From: Pseudoalteromonas sp. S2755
GTDB lineage: Bacteria; Pseudomonadota; Gammaproteobacteria; Enterobacterales; Alteromonadaceae
Length of the DNA: 37,034 nt
Direction of reading: 5' to 3'
Assembly: GCF_005886535.1 (NCBI RefSeq)
Contig: NZ_PNDS01000115.1
Location: forward strand, 1 to 37,034
Shown in pieces: positions 1 through 8,731 of the stretch; the first letter of the stretch is position 1, and each line of letters begins with the position of its first letter. A model generated the notes under the pieces. That model worked only from the letters and a program-made list of their open reading frames with translations. It had not been told where the DNA came from and ran no database searches. The position numbers and the translations under genes are program-made.

Positions 1-202
1 AAACTAAGTAATACAATTTTTATTAATTAAATTATATATCTTGTATCGTGGAAATATCTTTAGTAGAAAGGCAAAAAATTTGCTATTTATTTAGTTCTAA
101 ATGAGAAATTTTTAACGCAGCTAGCGTCAGATTTACTCCCTCAAATTGAGCCAGTAGTAAGACTACTTGACATTAACCTTGAGGCTAGGCTGCGTACCAC
201 AC

Positions 203-1255
203 TTAATAAAGCATATCTCGTTGTTTCTCAGACAACTCATCGTGATCTTTGAATTGGCTTCTATATTCTTTTGGAGTAAGTCCTGTTATTCGTTTAAATG
301 TCCGTCTAAATTGGCTGTCATCGTTATAACCTAAGTTATCGCTCACGACGTTGATTGTTTGTGATGTCAAAACCAAGAGCTCGCAGGCACGATTAATCTT
401 GATTTGCTCTATTAGTTTTAGGACGGTCATGTTGAGCAGCGTCTTGACTCTTCTTGCCAGCGTTCGCTCAGTTAAATTCAAATGGTCTGCAAGGTTTGAT
501 ACCGATAGGTCGCATGCGAGTGTCTTATCAACCCAATGAAATACTTTTTTCAATAACGGATCGTCAAGGTAAACCAGATCCAAGTGCCTAAAAGGCAAAT
601 AGTCTAAATGTGGTCGAGGTAGAACTAAAAATTTGAATACATCTCGCGCAACACTTTCTTCGAATTTATGTCGCATAAGATTATGGAATATTTGTAAATA
701 GCCATTAGCGCCAGAGGTTGTAGCGTCACCATCAGGGTGATAAATACAAGCTAAATGATTATTCCATTTTACTTTAGAAAAGCGTGAAGCCGCTTGATCC
801 GTTAACCACCATGTAATCGTGGCTTTCGTTTGATTTAAGCGCCCTGATTCCGCATGTAATGCGACGCCGGTGCAATATGACCAAACCTGCGTTTCGTTTG
901 GTAACTTCTTTAGCTCGTTAATTAATCGTCCATAGGTAATAGGCAAGCAATGAAGATCAGTACTTCCCCAAAAGCCAGGTAACAATATCGCCTCGTATTG
1001 ATAGTCATTAATAACGTTATCGACGTTGAGCTTGATGTTGTGCGCGCATGTGACCTCTGTTTTCTCTAAGCCCACCCAAGATACCTCAAATGCGGGTTGA
1101 GATAGCCGGTTATTAACGGTCTCTAATAAGTCTAAAAAGTAAAATAATCCTGCAGGCATGCAATGTGGGTATAAAAAAAGCCCAATCCTTATCATTGTCA
1201 GAAACTGTCCGTATTTGGTCCAATTATGCAATGATACCACGTTTACGTTTTGCAT
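203..1255 (-). CDS. AraC-family regulator with DJ-1/PfpI-like domain (GlxA type)
   Basis: Transcription factor of the GlxA subgroup. The N-terminal half, about residues 20-200, is a DJ-1/PfpI (class I amidotransferase-like) domain; YEAILLPGFWGSTDL and the nucleophile-elbow-like WSYCTGVALHAESG are visible. The C-terminal part, about residues 240-340, is an AraC double helix-turn-helix ending in GLTPKEYRSQF. It lies back-to-back with the MMPL operon at 1314, so it is the obvious candidate regulator of that operon; the ligand is unknown. Family members usually begin near MIRIGLFLYPH, so the ATG at 1195 (residue 21, giving 330 aa) may be the true start. Neither start has a good ribosome-binding site. 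With the 1195 start the shared promoter region would be about 118 bp instead of 58. Family call is firm; target is inferred. Confidence 0.9.
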   Translation of the reverse strand: MQNVNVVSLHNWTKYGQFLTMIRIGLFLYPHCMPAGLFYFLDLLETVNNRLSQPAFEVSWVGLEKTEVTCAHNIKLNVDNVINDYQYEAILLPGFWGSTDLHCLPITYGRLINELKKLPNETQVWSYCTGVALHAESGRLNQTKATITWWLTDQAASRFSKVKWNNHLACIYHPDGDATTSGANGYLQIFHNLMRHKFEESVARDVFKFLVLPRPHLDYLPFRHLDLVYLDDPLLKKVFHWVDKTLACDLSVSNLADHLNLTERTLARRVKTLLNMTVLKLIEQIKINRACELLVLTSQTINVVSDNLGYNDDSQFRRTFKRITGLTPKEYRSQFKDHDELSEKQRDMLY

Positions 1256-1313
1256 ACAATTTGGGGTGTAATGTTAATTTAGTGTGATTTTAATCCGACA
1301 GGGGAGTTCTATT

Positions 1314-3686
1314 TTGAGCATTGAAACTCAAATTGCATCTCAGCCAAGCAAAATGAAACGCTTTACTGAGTTGCTGATACGTTTTCGATATGTGGTTACG
1401 CTGATAGTCGTCGCCATTTGTATAGCCACAAGTCTTGGACAAAGCAGGGTTGGCTTTAGTAGTGATTACAGATACTACTTTGGTTCGCCATCACCTGTGA
1501 TTGCTGCGATGGATGAATTAGAAAGTGACTATGCACTTTCCGATAGCATCTATATTTCTATTAGCCCTAAGTCTGGGGGAACTGTATTCGATAAAGCTGT
1601 GCTATCTGCTGTGTTACATGCAACGGAAGAAGCTTGGAAAGTGCCTTATGCGACGAGAGTTGACTCATTGAGCAATTATCAAAATACAGTAGCAAATGAT
1701 GATGATCTTACTGTCGCGCACTTATTTAAATCTGAGAGTGAATTAATCGGCTCTAATATTGATTATATCCGTCAGGTTGCGCTTGCTGAACCTATGTTGG
1801 AAAACCGTATTGTTTCTCAAAATGGGGAACATACAGGTGTCAATGTGGTGCTAACGCTTCCAGGTAAGTCGCCTATGGAGACTTCCGAGGCCGTATCTGC
1901 AGTGAGAGAGCTAGCTAAAGCGCTTGAAGCTCAGTACCCTGTAGAAGTTCGATTATCTGGCGTACATATGCTAAACCACGCTTTTGCTGAGATAGGTATG
2001 CAAGATATCGTGAACATCATGCCTGTTATGTATATGGTGATGTTGGCAATATTACTGGTGTTATTCCGCTCTGTATTGCAGGTATTAATGACAGTTGCAA
2101 TAGTGCACTTATCGACTATTACAACGATGGGTATTGTTGGTTGGCTTGGCATCCCGCTTACTGCTCCATCTTCAATTGCCCCGACGATTATTCTGACATT
2201 AGCAGTTGCTGATTCTGTTCATGTCATAATGAGTTTTGTTATTGCCAAACGCCGTGGTGTGAGTGATGCAGAAGCAATTAAAGAGTCAATGTCGGTTAAT
2301 TTCTTACCAATTTTACTGACTAGTTTAACAACGATTATTGGCTTTGTTGCCTTGAACTTTGCTGATGCACCTCCTTACCATGATTTAGGCAATATTACAG
2401 CGATTGGTGTATTTATTGCGTTTGTTTTATCGATCACACTATTGCCTTGCCTACTGTATATTTTACCAAATTGGATTAAGCCAAAAGAGCAAGATACGAA
2501 GTTTTCAGATAAGATTTGGGCAAAACTTTCTCACTTTATTGAAAATAAATATAAGACCGTCATTATTATTTTCTCTGCATTAACTATTGCTTTTATGATC
2601 CCAATTCCAAACCTTAAATTAGATGATAGATGGGTTGAATATTTCTCTGACAAAACTCAGTTTAGAAATGACGCAGACTTTGTTCAGAAAAATGTAACAG
2701 GATTATACAGTATTGAGTTTAACGTTCAGTCTCTAGGCTCTCAGGGGATTAGTGATGCTGAGTATTTAAATACGCTAGATGATTTTGCGAAATACTATCG
2801 TAGTTTTGATAACGTTTATAATGTGAGCGTCTTGACAGACACCATGAAGCGATTAAATAAAAACCTTCATGGCGATGATCCAAGCTTTTATCGTATACCT
2901 GAAAATAAAGAGCTCGCTGCGCAATACTTATTGCTATACGAAATGTCACTACCATACGGTCTAGATCTAACCAATCAGATCAATATGGATAAATCTAGCT
3001 CAAAGGTCGTCATTACGATGAAAGATGTTTCAACTAATGAGCTAAGAGAGGCAGCAGCTAAAGGCGAAGCATGGTTAAAAAATAATGCGCCAGCTTACAT
3101 GCATGCAATCGGTTCAGGGGCTACGGTGATCTTTGCTCACCAGTCTGATGTGAATATTCAAGGAATGGTCACAGGCACATTATTATCCCTCATTATGATT
3201 TGTATTGTCGTATTTATTGCAATGCGTAACATCAAATATGGCCTTATTAGTGTATTACCTAATGTATTACCAGCGATCTTCGCGTTTGGTGCTTGGACGC
3301 TGTTAAGAGGGCAGGCCGGAATGGAAGTTTCTATTGTGGTGTCTGCAACTCTGGGTGTCATTGTCGATAATTGTGTTCACTTCATGATCAAATACTTGCG
3401 TGGTAAAGAGCAATTTAATCTTGCTCCTGCCGATGCTATTAAATACGCATATCAAAATGTGGGTAATGCCTTGCTATTTACCTCGGTTACGTTAATTGCA
3501 GGTTATACCGTACTAACTATGTCTTCTTTCTCGTTAAATAGCTCTTTAGGTTTGATGTCTGCGTTAACTGTTGTAGCAGCTCTATTAGTCATCAACATTT
3601 TACTTCCAGCGATCATTTTGTTTGTTGACCGTGCCGAGCAACGAGCGGCAGATGAAAGGTTAATCAACGCGCAACTAGCATCATAA
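1314..3686 (+). CDS. MMPL/RND-superfamily inner-membrane transporter
   Basis: About 790-residue permease of the MMPL/RND superfamily, which exports lipids or other hydrophobic molecules using the proton gradient. The usual duplicated architecture is visible: a first membrane helix near residues 26-42, a large periplasmic domain, a helix bundle at about 225-395 containing TIILTLAVADSVHVIMSF, then a second helix, a second periplasmic domain and a second bundle at about 660-780 containing VSATLGVIVDNCVHFM. I chose the TTG at 1314 because a strong Shine-Dalgarno (AGGGGAG, 1300-1306) lies 7 bases upstream. The in-frame GTG at 1284 and ATG at 1353 have none. It is first in an operon with a LolA-like protein 11 bp downstream and an outer-membrane barrel. 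Substrate unknown; it lacks the length of a tripartite drug-efflux RND pump. Confidence 0.9.
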   Translation: MSIETQIASQPSKMKRFTELLIRFRYVVTLIVVAICIATSLGQSRVGFSSDYRYYFGSPSPVIAAMDELESDYALSDSIYISISPKSGGTVFDKAVLSAVLHATEEAWKVPYATRVDSLSNYQNTVANDDDLTVAHLFKSESELIGSNIDYIRQVALAEPMLENRIVSQNGEHTGVNVVLTLPGKSPMETSEAVSAVRELAKALEAQYPVEVRLSGVHMLNHAFAEIGMQDIVNIMPVMYMVMLAILLVLFRSVLQVLMTVAIVHLSTITTMGIVGWLGIPLTAPSSIAPTIILTLAVADSVHVIMSFVIAKRRGVSDAEAIKESMSVNFLPILLTSLTTIIGFVALNFADAPPYHDLGNITAIGVFIAFVLSITLLPCLLYILPNWIKPKEQDTKFSDKIWAKLSHFIENKYKTVIIIFSALTIAFMIPIPNLKLDDRWVEYFSDKTQFRNDADFVQKNVTGLYSIEFNVQSLGSQGISDAEYLNTLDDFAKYYRSFDNVYNVSVLTDTMKRLNKNLHGDDPSFYRIPENKELAAQYLLLYEMSLPYGLDLTNQINMDKSSSKVVITMKDVSTNELREAAAKGEAWLKNNAPAYMHAIGSGATVIFAHQSDVNIQGMVTGTLLSLIMICIVVFIAMRNIKYGLISVLPNVLPAIFAFGAWTLLRGQAGMEVSIVVSATLGVIVDNCVHFMIKYLRGKEQFNLAPADAIKYAYQNVGNALLFTSVTLIAGYTVLTMSSFSLNSSLGLMSALTVVAALLVINILLPAIILFVDRAEQRAADERLINAQLAS

Positions 3687-3697
3687 GGAGAAATAAT

Positions 3698-4486
3698 ATG
3701 CTGAATTTAAAAAAGGTTTTTGTGGTAACTAGCTTACTAGCTAGCTCGACACTCACATTTGCAGCGAGCGATGAAGATAAAGGTCTACAACTTGCCCAGT
3801 TGGCAGATCAAGTGGATTCTGGTTGGGTAGATCAAACCGTTGATATCACCATGACACTGCAAGACAGAGCGGGTAATCAAAATGTCCGTAAGGTTAGAAA
3901 TGAGATGCTTGAAGTTGAGGGAGATGGAGACAAGAGTTTAGTGGTATTTGATACCCCATACGATGTGAAAGGCACGGTGATGCTGTCATTTAGTCATAAG
4001 GTTGGAGATGATGATCAGTGGCTTTACCTACCTGCGCTTAAGCGAGTAAAGCGTATTTCGTCTAGTAACAAGTCAGGCCCTTTTATGGGAAGTGATTTTG
4101 CATACGAAGATATGAGTTCACAAGAAGTTGAAAAGTATACCTACAAGTTTATCCGAGAGGATGAATTTGAAGGCCAAGCGGTCAATGTTGTTGAGCGTAC
4201 TCCGGTATATGAAAACTCAGGGTATTCAAAACAGCTTGTTTGGCTGGATAAAAAGCGCACGATACCGCTTCAAATAGAATATTTTGATCGTAAAGGGAGT
4301 GCTTTAAAAACTCAGCATTTTAAAGGCTATCAGCTTTACAACGAGAGGTTTTGGCGCGTTGACGATTTGCTGATGATGAACCATCAAAAGGGTACGCAAA
4401 CTACGATTTCTTTTGAGAATTATAACATTAGCCAAGGAGTTCGATTGACGAATTTTGCACAAGCAAACTTGTCACGTATTAGGTAA
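3698..4486 (+). CDS. LolA-like outer-membrane lipoprotein-sorting protein
   Basis: Exported periplasmic protein of 262 residues with a clear signal peptide (about 1-23, ending TFAA). The body matches the LolA-like family annotated as outer membrane lipoprotein-sorting protein: QWLYLPALKRVKRISSSNKS followed by GPFMGSDFAYEDM, around residues 108-145. Such proteins have a half-barrel fold that binds acyl chains and typically sit beside MMPL/RND permeases. It starts 11 bp after the permease with a good ribosome-binding site (AAGGAG), so the two are almost certainly co-transcribed. The likely job is to carry a hydrophobic cargo from the permease across the periplasm; this is inferred from fold and context. 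It is not the housekeeping lolA. Confidence 0.88.
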   Translation: MLNLKKVFVVTSLLASSTLTFAASDEDKGLQLAQLADQVDSGWVDQTVDITMTLQDRAGNQNVRKVRNEMLEVEGDGDKSLVVFDTPYDVKGTVMLSFSHKVGDDDQWLYLPALKRVKRISSSNKSGPFMGSDFAYEDMSSQEVEKYTYKFIREDEFEGQAVNVVERTPVYENSGYSKQLVWLDKKRTIPLQIEYFDRKGSALKTQHFKGYQLYNERFWRVDDLLMMNHQKGTQTTISFENYNISQGVRLTNFAQANLSRIR

Positions 4487-4491
4487 AAAAC

Positions 4492-4523
4492 GATTGGCTG
4501 AGTGAGTGTTCACTCAGCCAATC
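4492..4523 (+). promoter_or_regulatory. Perfect intercistronic hairpin (14-bp stem, GTGT loop)
   Basis: Left arm 4492-4505 (GATTGGCTGAGTGA) and right arm 4510-4523 are exact reverse complements around a 4-base loop. On the + strand no T-run follows; the ribosome-binding site of the next gene begins within 10 bases. On the opposite strand the hairpin is followed by a T-rich stretch (complement of 4484-4490), so it would look like a terminator for minus-strand transcription. Possible roles are transcript processing or stability, blocking antisense transcription, or control of the barrel gene's translation. Confidence 0.6.
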
Positions 4524-4538
4524 AGCAAAGGAGTAGAG

Positions 4539-5699
4539 ATGAAGTTAATAATGATGTTGTTAGTCGGTGTGTTAACCACCTTTGCTTGTATTGCAGATGT
4601 GGACATTAGAGGAACTGCGAATTTCAGCCAGCGACAATATACGGATGCGCAACCAGAGCACCATGAGAGTCAATCTTTGATTTTTATCGAGCCTGAAATA
4701 TACCTGCCAATCGATACTAATTGGAGCGCGCTCGCCAAACCTTATGCGAGGTACGACAGTCTCGGAGCTGCAAGACATCAGTTAGATTTTAGAGAGCTTA
4801 ATCTGAGTTACATTAATGGTAACTTTGATGCAAAGATAGGAGTGAGTGAGGTATTTTGGGGCGTTACAGAGTCCCAGCATTTAGTTGATATTGTGAACCA
4901 GACAGATGTTTTAAGTAGTATTGATGGCGAAGATAAGCTCGGTCAGCCTATGCTACAACTCAATTGGCTTCATGGCAGCGGTTCGCTGCAAATGTTTGTA
5001 ATGCCATACTTTAGAGAGCGAAATTTTGCTAGCAAAGTACAGCGTTTACATCCTGATGTTGTTATTAGTTCGCAGTCTAAGTTTGAAGATAGCCAAGAAA
5101 ATAGCCACACAGATTTCGCATTGAGAGCGACAAATTCTTTTGATAGTTGGGAGCTTGCCGCTTCATATTTTATTGGTACTAATCGTACACCGAGTATGCT
5201 ACTTGAAAATGGCCACTATACACCTTATTACAGCCAACTTACCCAGTATGGATTGGAAGTTCAGGGGGTATTCGGTGGATGGCTGGTTAAGAATGAGACC
5301 ATTTATCGAAAAGGCCTACATGATTGGGCTATCGCACACACTAGCGGTTTTGAATACACACATGCAGGTGCTTTAGGTCAAGCAGATTTAGGTTATTTGG
5401 TTGAATATAGCTTTGATGAATTAGATGAAAACAGCACTTCCAGTTTCCAGAATGACGTCTTTTTTGGGGTTCGAGTTGCAATAAATGACGTTGCTGGATC
5501 TGAGTTATTGATCGGTGCTATTCATGATATTGACGCGCATCACTGGTCGATGTTTAGAGTAGAAGGTAGTACACGAATTACTCCCGCTTTGAGATTAAGA
5601 ACTGAGATATGGGTCGGGGACGAAACCAGAGAAAACGATCCGTTTTTTAGCACGAAAAAAGATGACTTTATTCAGTTAAGTATTGAGTATTATTTTTAA
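4539..5699 (+). CDS. Outer-membrane beta-barrel protein of the MMPL operon
   Basis: Predicted outer-membrane protein of about 386 residues. I place the start at the ATG at 4539, preceded by AAAGGAG and followed at once by a signal peptide (MKLIMMLLVGVLTTFACIAD). The upstream in-frame start at 4506 would lie inside the hairpin. The mature chain shows alternating amphipathic strands with many aromatic residues and ends FIQLSIEYYF, whose terminal Phe is the usual BAM recognition signature for barrels. I do not recognise a named family; DUF1302-like proteins occupy the same position in comparable permease/LolA-like clusters. With the two upstream genes it would complete an inner-membrane, periplasm and outer-membrane route. 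A strong terminator follows at 5772. Confidence 0.75.
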   Translation: MKLIMMLLVGVLTTFACIADVDIRGTANFSQRQYTDAQPEHHESQSLIFIEPEIYLPIDTNWSALAKPYARYDSLGAARHQLDFRELNLSYINGNFDAKIGVSEVFWGVTESQHLVDIVNQTDVLSSIDGEDKLGQPMLQLNWLHGSGSLQMFVMPYFRERNFASKVQRLHPDVVISSQSKFEDSQENSHTDFALRATNSFDSWELAASYFIGTNRTPSMLLENGHYTPYYSQLTQYGLEVQGVFGGWLVKNETIYRKGLHDWAIAHTSGFEYTHAGALGQADLGYLVEYSFDELDENSTSSFQNDVFFGVRVAINDVAGSELLIGAIHDIDAHHWSMFRVEGSTRITPALRLRTEIWVGDETRENDPFFSTKKDDFIQLSIEYYF

Positions 5700-5771
5700 A
5701 TGTTAATTGTTTAAATGAACATACTACAATATTAGTTATTTTCACTATTAAAATTTCCCTTTTGATTTTTT

Positions 5772-5793
5772 GCCCCTTTTTAGGGGCTTTTTT
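5772..5793 (+). terminator. Rho-independent terminator after the MMPL operon
   Basis: GCCCC (5772-5776), a 6-base loop, GGGGC (5783-5787), then six T (5788-5793). It is preceded by a T-rich run, so it may also work in the other direction. It separates the MMPL operon from the biosynthetic cluster. Confidence 0.85.
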
Positions 5794-5809
5794 GTTTGTA
5801 ATTAACAAA

Positions 5810-5837
5810 ATAAACAATTTGTAACAAAGTTGTTTAT
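5810..5837. promoter_or_regulatory. AT-rich palindrome upstream of the biosynthetic cluster (candidate operator)
   Basis: ATAAACAATTTGT (5810-5822), one central base, then ACAAA and TTGTTTAT (5824-5837) separated by a single extra G. This is a 13-bp inverted repeat with one bulged base, ending 111 bp before the first gene of the isonitrile-type cluster. No regulator gene lies next to the cluster. Operator function is inferred; no protein family can be named. Confidence 0.45.
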
Positions 5838-5948
5838 TGTGTTTATATCCTGTGTCAATAATTGGCTGATTTTGGTCGGTAATTGCCATAAAAAAGGTTC
5901 TACGAAAACATACAATAATTCTATTATTTATTTAATGATGGAACCAAA

Positions 5949-7037
5949 ATGGAGTATTTAAATAAACTGGTTAGTTCAATAAATGCGCCAGTCTCAATAT
6001 CGAATCTACAGCTCAACAATCGAGTTGTGATGGCACCTATGACTCAGGAAAGCTCTGTAAAGCATATTCCTGGTAATGTGCAAGTTGAACACTACGGACA
6101 AAGAGCAAAGCATGGCGTTGGTCTCATCATTACAGAGGGAAGCGTTATTCCACATGCATCTGCTAATGGGCATTTCAATGTCCCGCTTATGTATTCGGAA
6201 TCCGCACTGTCTGGTTGGCGCAAAGTGGTTAATGAAGTGCACCGCTTTGACAGTAAGATCTTTGCGCAGCTTTGGCATGTCGGCGGTGTAAGAGAGGCTG
6301 CAATGTCACCTGAAGTTGGGTCACCTGCAGTTAGCCCCAGCGGACTTTCAGCGCCAAATATACCAAATGGCAAAAAACTAACCGTCAAGGAAATTGACGA
6401 GGTCATTGCTGCGTATGCAAATGCAGCTAAGAATGCGCAGCTTTGTGGGTTTGATGGTATTGAAGTACATGCCGCCCATGGATACCTGATCGATCAATTC
6501 TTATGGCAAGCGACTAACTTACGAAGCGATCAATACGGTGGTGGGGCAAAAAACCGTTATCGCTTTGCTGTCGAGGTTGTGACTGCTATCCGTGATGCGG
6601 TTGGTCCCGATTTCACAATCGGTTTCCGTTGGTCTCAATGGAAGATCCAGAATTTTTCAGCGCGTGTTTTCCAATCACCAGAAGAATTAGCTCCTTTCTT
6701 GCAAACAGTTTCCGAGGCCGGTGTGGATATTTTTCATACGAGTACGAGAAGGTTTTGGGAGCCTGGATTTGAAGGCAGTGAAAGGACACTGGCAGGCTGG
6801 ACAAAAGCGATTACACAAAAACCATGCATAGCCGTTGGGGGAGTTGGACTAGGTAATGACTTCTTGCTCGGTGGGCCGTCAAGCGCCAGTCAACATGTTT
6901 ATGAAAGCTTGATCCGGGGGTTAGAAGAAAATGAGTTCGACTTGATTGCAGTAGGTCGAGCGCTACTCGCAGATCCAGCGTGGTTTTCAAAATTAAATCA
7001 AAGAAGTACGAAAAATAATAACCATGTTTTGGCTTAG
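5949..7037 (+). CDS. Old Yellow Enzyme family NADH:flavin oxidoreductase
   Basis: FMN-dependent ene-reductase of the OYE / 12-oxophytodienoate reductase family, 362 residues, near the usual single-domain length, with a TIM-barrel fold. Visible landmarks are NNRVVMAPMTQ (about 23-33), FAQLWHVGG (105-113), the substrate-binding pair H174/H177 in GIEVHAAHGYLIDQFL, the DQYGG loop, and the FMN phosphate-binding DLIAVGRALLADPAW near the C terminus. It is the first gene of the cluster, 58 bp before the isocyanide synthase, so it probably reduces an activated C=C bond in the product or a precursor. The start lacks a strong ribosome-binding site; GATGGA lies upstream. A general detoxifying OYE captured beside the cluster is the alternative. 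Confidence 0.92.
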   Translation: MEYLNKLVSSINAPVSISNLQLNNRVVMAPMTQESSVKHIPGNVQVEHYGQRAKHGVGLIITEGSVIPHASANGHFNVPLMYSESALSGWRKVVNEVHRFDSKIFAQLWHVGGVREAAMSPEVGSPAVSPSGLSAPNIPNGKKLTVKEIDEVIAAYANAAKNAQLCGFDGIEVHAAHGYLIDQFLWQATNLRSDQYGGGAKNRYRFAVEVVTAIRDAVGPDFTIGFRWSQWKIQNFSARVFQSPEELAPFLQTVSEAGVDIFHTSTRRFWEPGFEGSERTLAGWTKAITQKPCIAVGGVGLGNDFLLGGPSSASQHVYESLIRGLEENEFDLIAVGRALLADPAWFSKLNQRSTKNNNHVLA

Positions 7038-7060
7038 CGATATTTTCGCTAAAGAGCCAA
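7029..7060 (+). promoter_or_regulatory. Hairpin overlapping the stop codon of the OYE gene
   Basis: TTGGC plus TTAGCGA (7029-7040) pairs with TCGCTAA (7046-7052) and GCCAA (7056-7060) with a 3-base bulge. The stem spans the TAG stop at 7035-7037. No T-run follows, so this is not a typical terminator. It could protect an mRNA end or set the level of the downstream genes relative to the OYE. Confidence 0.5.
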
Positions 7061-7095
7061 GCATTGGATGAATAAGTTTATAAGGACTGAGATTT

Positions 7096-8082
7096 ATGTC
7101 AAACCAGAATGTAGCGGAGTTATCCCGTCAGATACTGCAACTCGTATTTCGTGAGCGAAAGTTGGTAGAGTCCGAAGTTTCGCAAGCGGACGAGATCCAT
7201 GAGTATTTAAGTGAAGATGAATTGTATCCTCACTTGGATAAAATAGAGCGGATGGTCGCGAAGGGTGAGCCGATAACAATGGTATTGCCGGCCTATCCGG
7301 GAAAATCACCAAATCGCAATAAAACATTAAGTAAATATCCGGATTTAGCCGAAAAGCATTCTATCGATATGCTTCATGTACTTTGCGACAGAATTGAAAA
7401 AATCTATTCGCCGGGTGTAAAGGTATTAATTTGTTCAGATGGGTACGTGTTCTCTGATCTTGTACGGATCCCCGATACAGACGTACATAGCTATACCGAG
7501 GCTATCAAAGAATATTACACCAGCAATTATCCTACCCAATTCGATTTTTACGACATTAAAGATGCCTTCCCCGAAATAAAATGTTTAGACGCGATGCGAG
7601 AAGAGTTAATGATCCGCTATGGTGAGTCATTGGTTAGTTTAACAAATCGCTCGCAAAGCGAAAAAGAAACACGCTCCATGTATCAAGGAATAACTAAGTT
7701 CTTATTTGAGGATTTTCTTGGGTTAGTCGAGTTTGCTGGGGTGAGTAAAACTCAGGTACAAAAAGCGGCTAAGTCTACGGCCTTAAGGGTAATACTTCGA
7801 AGTAATGCTTGGAGTAAGTTGCTGGAAGTGAGATATCCAGAAGCCTTGAGATTATCCATTCATCCACAATTTAGAATTTCGCAAAAAATCGGTATCAAAC
7901 TCGCTAATTCAGCAGATTGCTGGCGCACACCATGGCACTCAGTCGCAGTACTGAAAAAGGATCAAATTCACCTTGCGCACAGAAATATGGTGAGCGAAAG
8001 CAGTCACCGATTGATGTTTAGTCAAGGAGCGCCAAGCCATTATGTAATGTCTTGGGAAAATGGAGCTGCAGCGCATGTATAA
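7096..8082 (+). CDS. Isocyanide synthase, PvcA/IsnA/DIT1 family (stand-alone)
   Basis: Family enzymes convert the amine of an amino acid (Tyr or Trp in characterised cases) to an isonitrile, taking the extra carbon from ribulose-5-phosphate. At 328 residues it is the usual length. Conserved blocks are present in order: VLPAYPGKSPN (63-73), HVLCDRIEKIYSPG, LICSDGYVFSDLV (111-123) and the C-terminal RLSIHPQ (252-258) followed by WRTPWHSVAV (276-285). All look intact, so I expect it to be active. The ribosome-binding site is weak (AAGGA further upstream). It overlaps the following HAD gene and is thus probably translationally coupled to it. Substrate cannot be told from sequence alone. Confidence 0.92.
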   Translation: MSNQNVAELSRQILQLVFRERKLVESEVSQADEIHEYLSEDELYPHLDKIERMVAKGEPITMVLPAYPGKSPNRNKTLSKYPDLAEKHSIDMLHVLCDRIEKIYSPGVKVLICSDGYVFSDLVRIPDTDVHSYTEAIKEYYTSNYPTQFDFYDIKDAFPEIKCLDAMREELMIRYGESLVSLTNRSQSEKETRSMYQGITKFLFEDFLGLVEFAGVSKTQVQKAAKSTALRVILRSNAWSKLLEVRYPEALRLSIHPQFRISQKIGIKLANSADCWRTPWHSVAVLKKDQIHLAHRNMVSESSHRLMFSQGAPSHYVMSWENGAAAHV

Positions 8083-8722
8083 GCTCGCAATTTTCGATCT
8101 GGATGGCACCTTGATTGACACGCTCAGCAGCATCACCACGAGCGTCAATATTTTGCGTGGAAAAGAGGGCCTTGACGCGGTGGAGCAAGATGCTGTTTTA
8201 CCATTTATTGGTAAGGGAAGTGCAAACATGCTGCAAGCACTGTGTGGAGCCTCTACTGGATCGTTACATGAGACTGTAGCTGCATACAACAAAGTATATG
8301 ACGACAACCTATTCACTCAGCTCACTGTTTATCCCGGCATAGTGCAGTTACTTGAAAGCTTGCATGCACAGGGAGTGAAAACCGCAGTTGTAACCAATAA
8401 ATATCACCGTCAGGCGCTGGATGTATTGGAGTACTGTTTTAAGCATTTCGCATTCGATGCAATTCAAGGTGTCGCAGATGAAGCGCTCAAAAAGCCTAAT
8501 CCTACTCAGACCTTAAGGCTTATTGAAAAGCTTAGCGTTCAACCTAATGAGGTAGTGTTTATTGGTGACTCTGAAATCGATCAGCGCACGGCACAGGCCT
8601 CGAATATTGATTTCAGGTTTGTTACTTGGGGATACGGTGTGGCAGAGCAGCTTAAGCTTAAAGCCGATGAAATTGTGAGTTCGGCTACAGAATTACAAAA
8701 ATCAATTTTAGGACGTGTTTAA
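8075..8722 (+). CDS. HAD-family phosphatase, phosphoglycolate-phosphatase-like
   Basis: Haloacid dehalogenase superfamily hydrolase of about 215 residues. The nucleophile motif FDLDGT (D8 and the acid/base D10) is at the N terminus. A helical cap follows (about 15-80), then VVTNK (motif II), a lysine before the KPNPTQT segment (motif III) and VFIGDSEIDQRTA (motif IV). The ATG at 8075 fits best: GGAG is 9 bases upstream and the protein then starts directly at MYKLAIFDLDGT. An in-frame ATG at 8060 adds five residues. It overlaps the end of the isocyanide synthase by 8 bases. It resembles Gph but sits inside the cluster, so it probably removes phosphate from an intermediate or by-product of the sugar-phosphate-dependent synthase reaction; that role is inferred. 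Confidence 0.88.
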   Translation: MYKLAIFDLDGTLIDTLSSITTSVNILRGKEGLDAVEQDAVLPFIGKGSANMLQALCGASTGSLHETVAAYNKVYDDNLFTQLTVYPGIVQLLESLHAQGVKTAVVTNKYHRQALDVLEYCFKHFAFDAIQGVADEALKKPNPTQTLRLIEKLSVQPNEVVFIGDSEIDQRTAQASNIDFRFVTWGYGVAEQLKLKADEIVSSATELQKSILGRV

Positions 8723-8731
8723 GAGAACATC

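Noticed and set aside
167..195. TTGACA promoter-like element in the left edge region 1-202
   Set aside because: A perfect -35 is present at 167-172, but no acceptable -10 lies at the right distance and no plus-strand gene follows.
6092..6406. Minus-strand open frame of 104 codons within the OYE gene
   Set aside because: Shadow of the OYE reading frame; no family resemblance and no promoter or ribosome-binding site.
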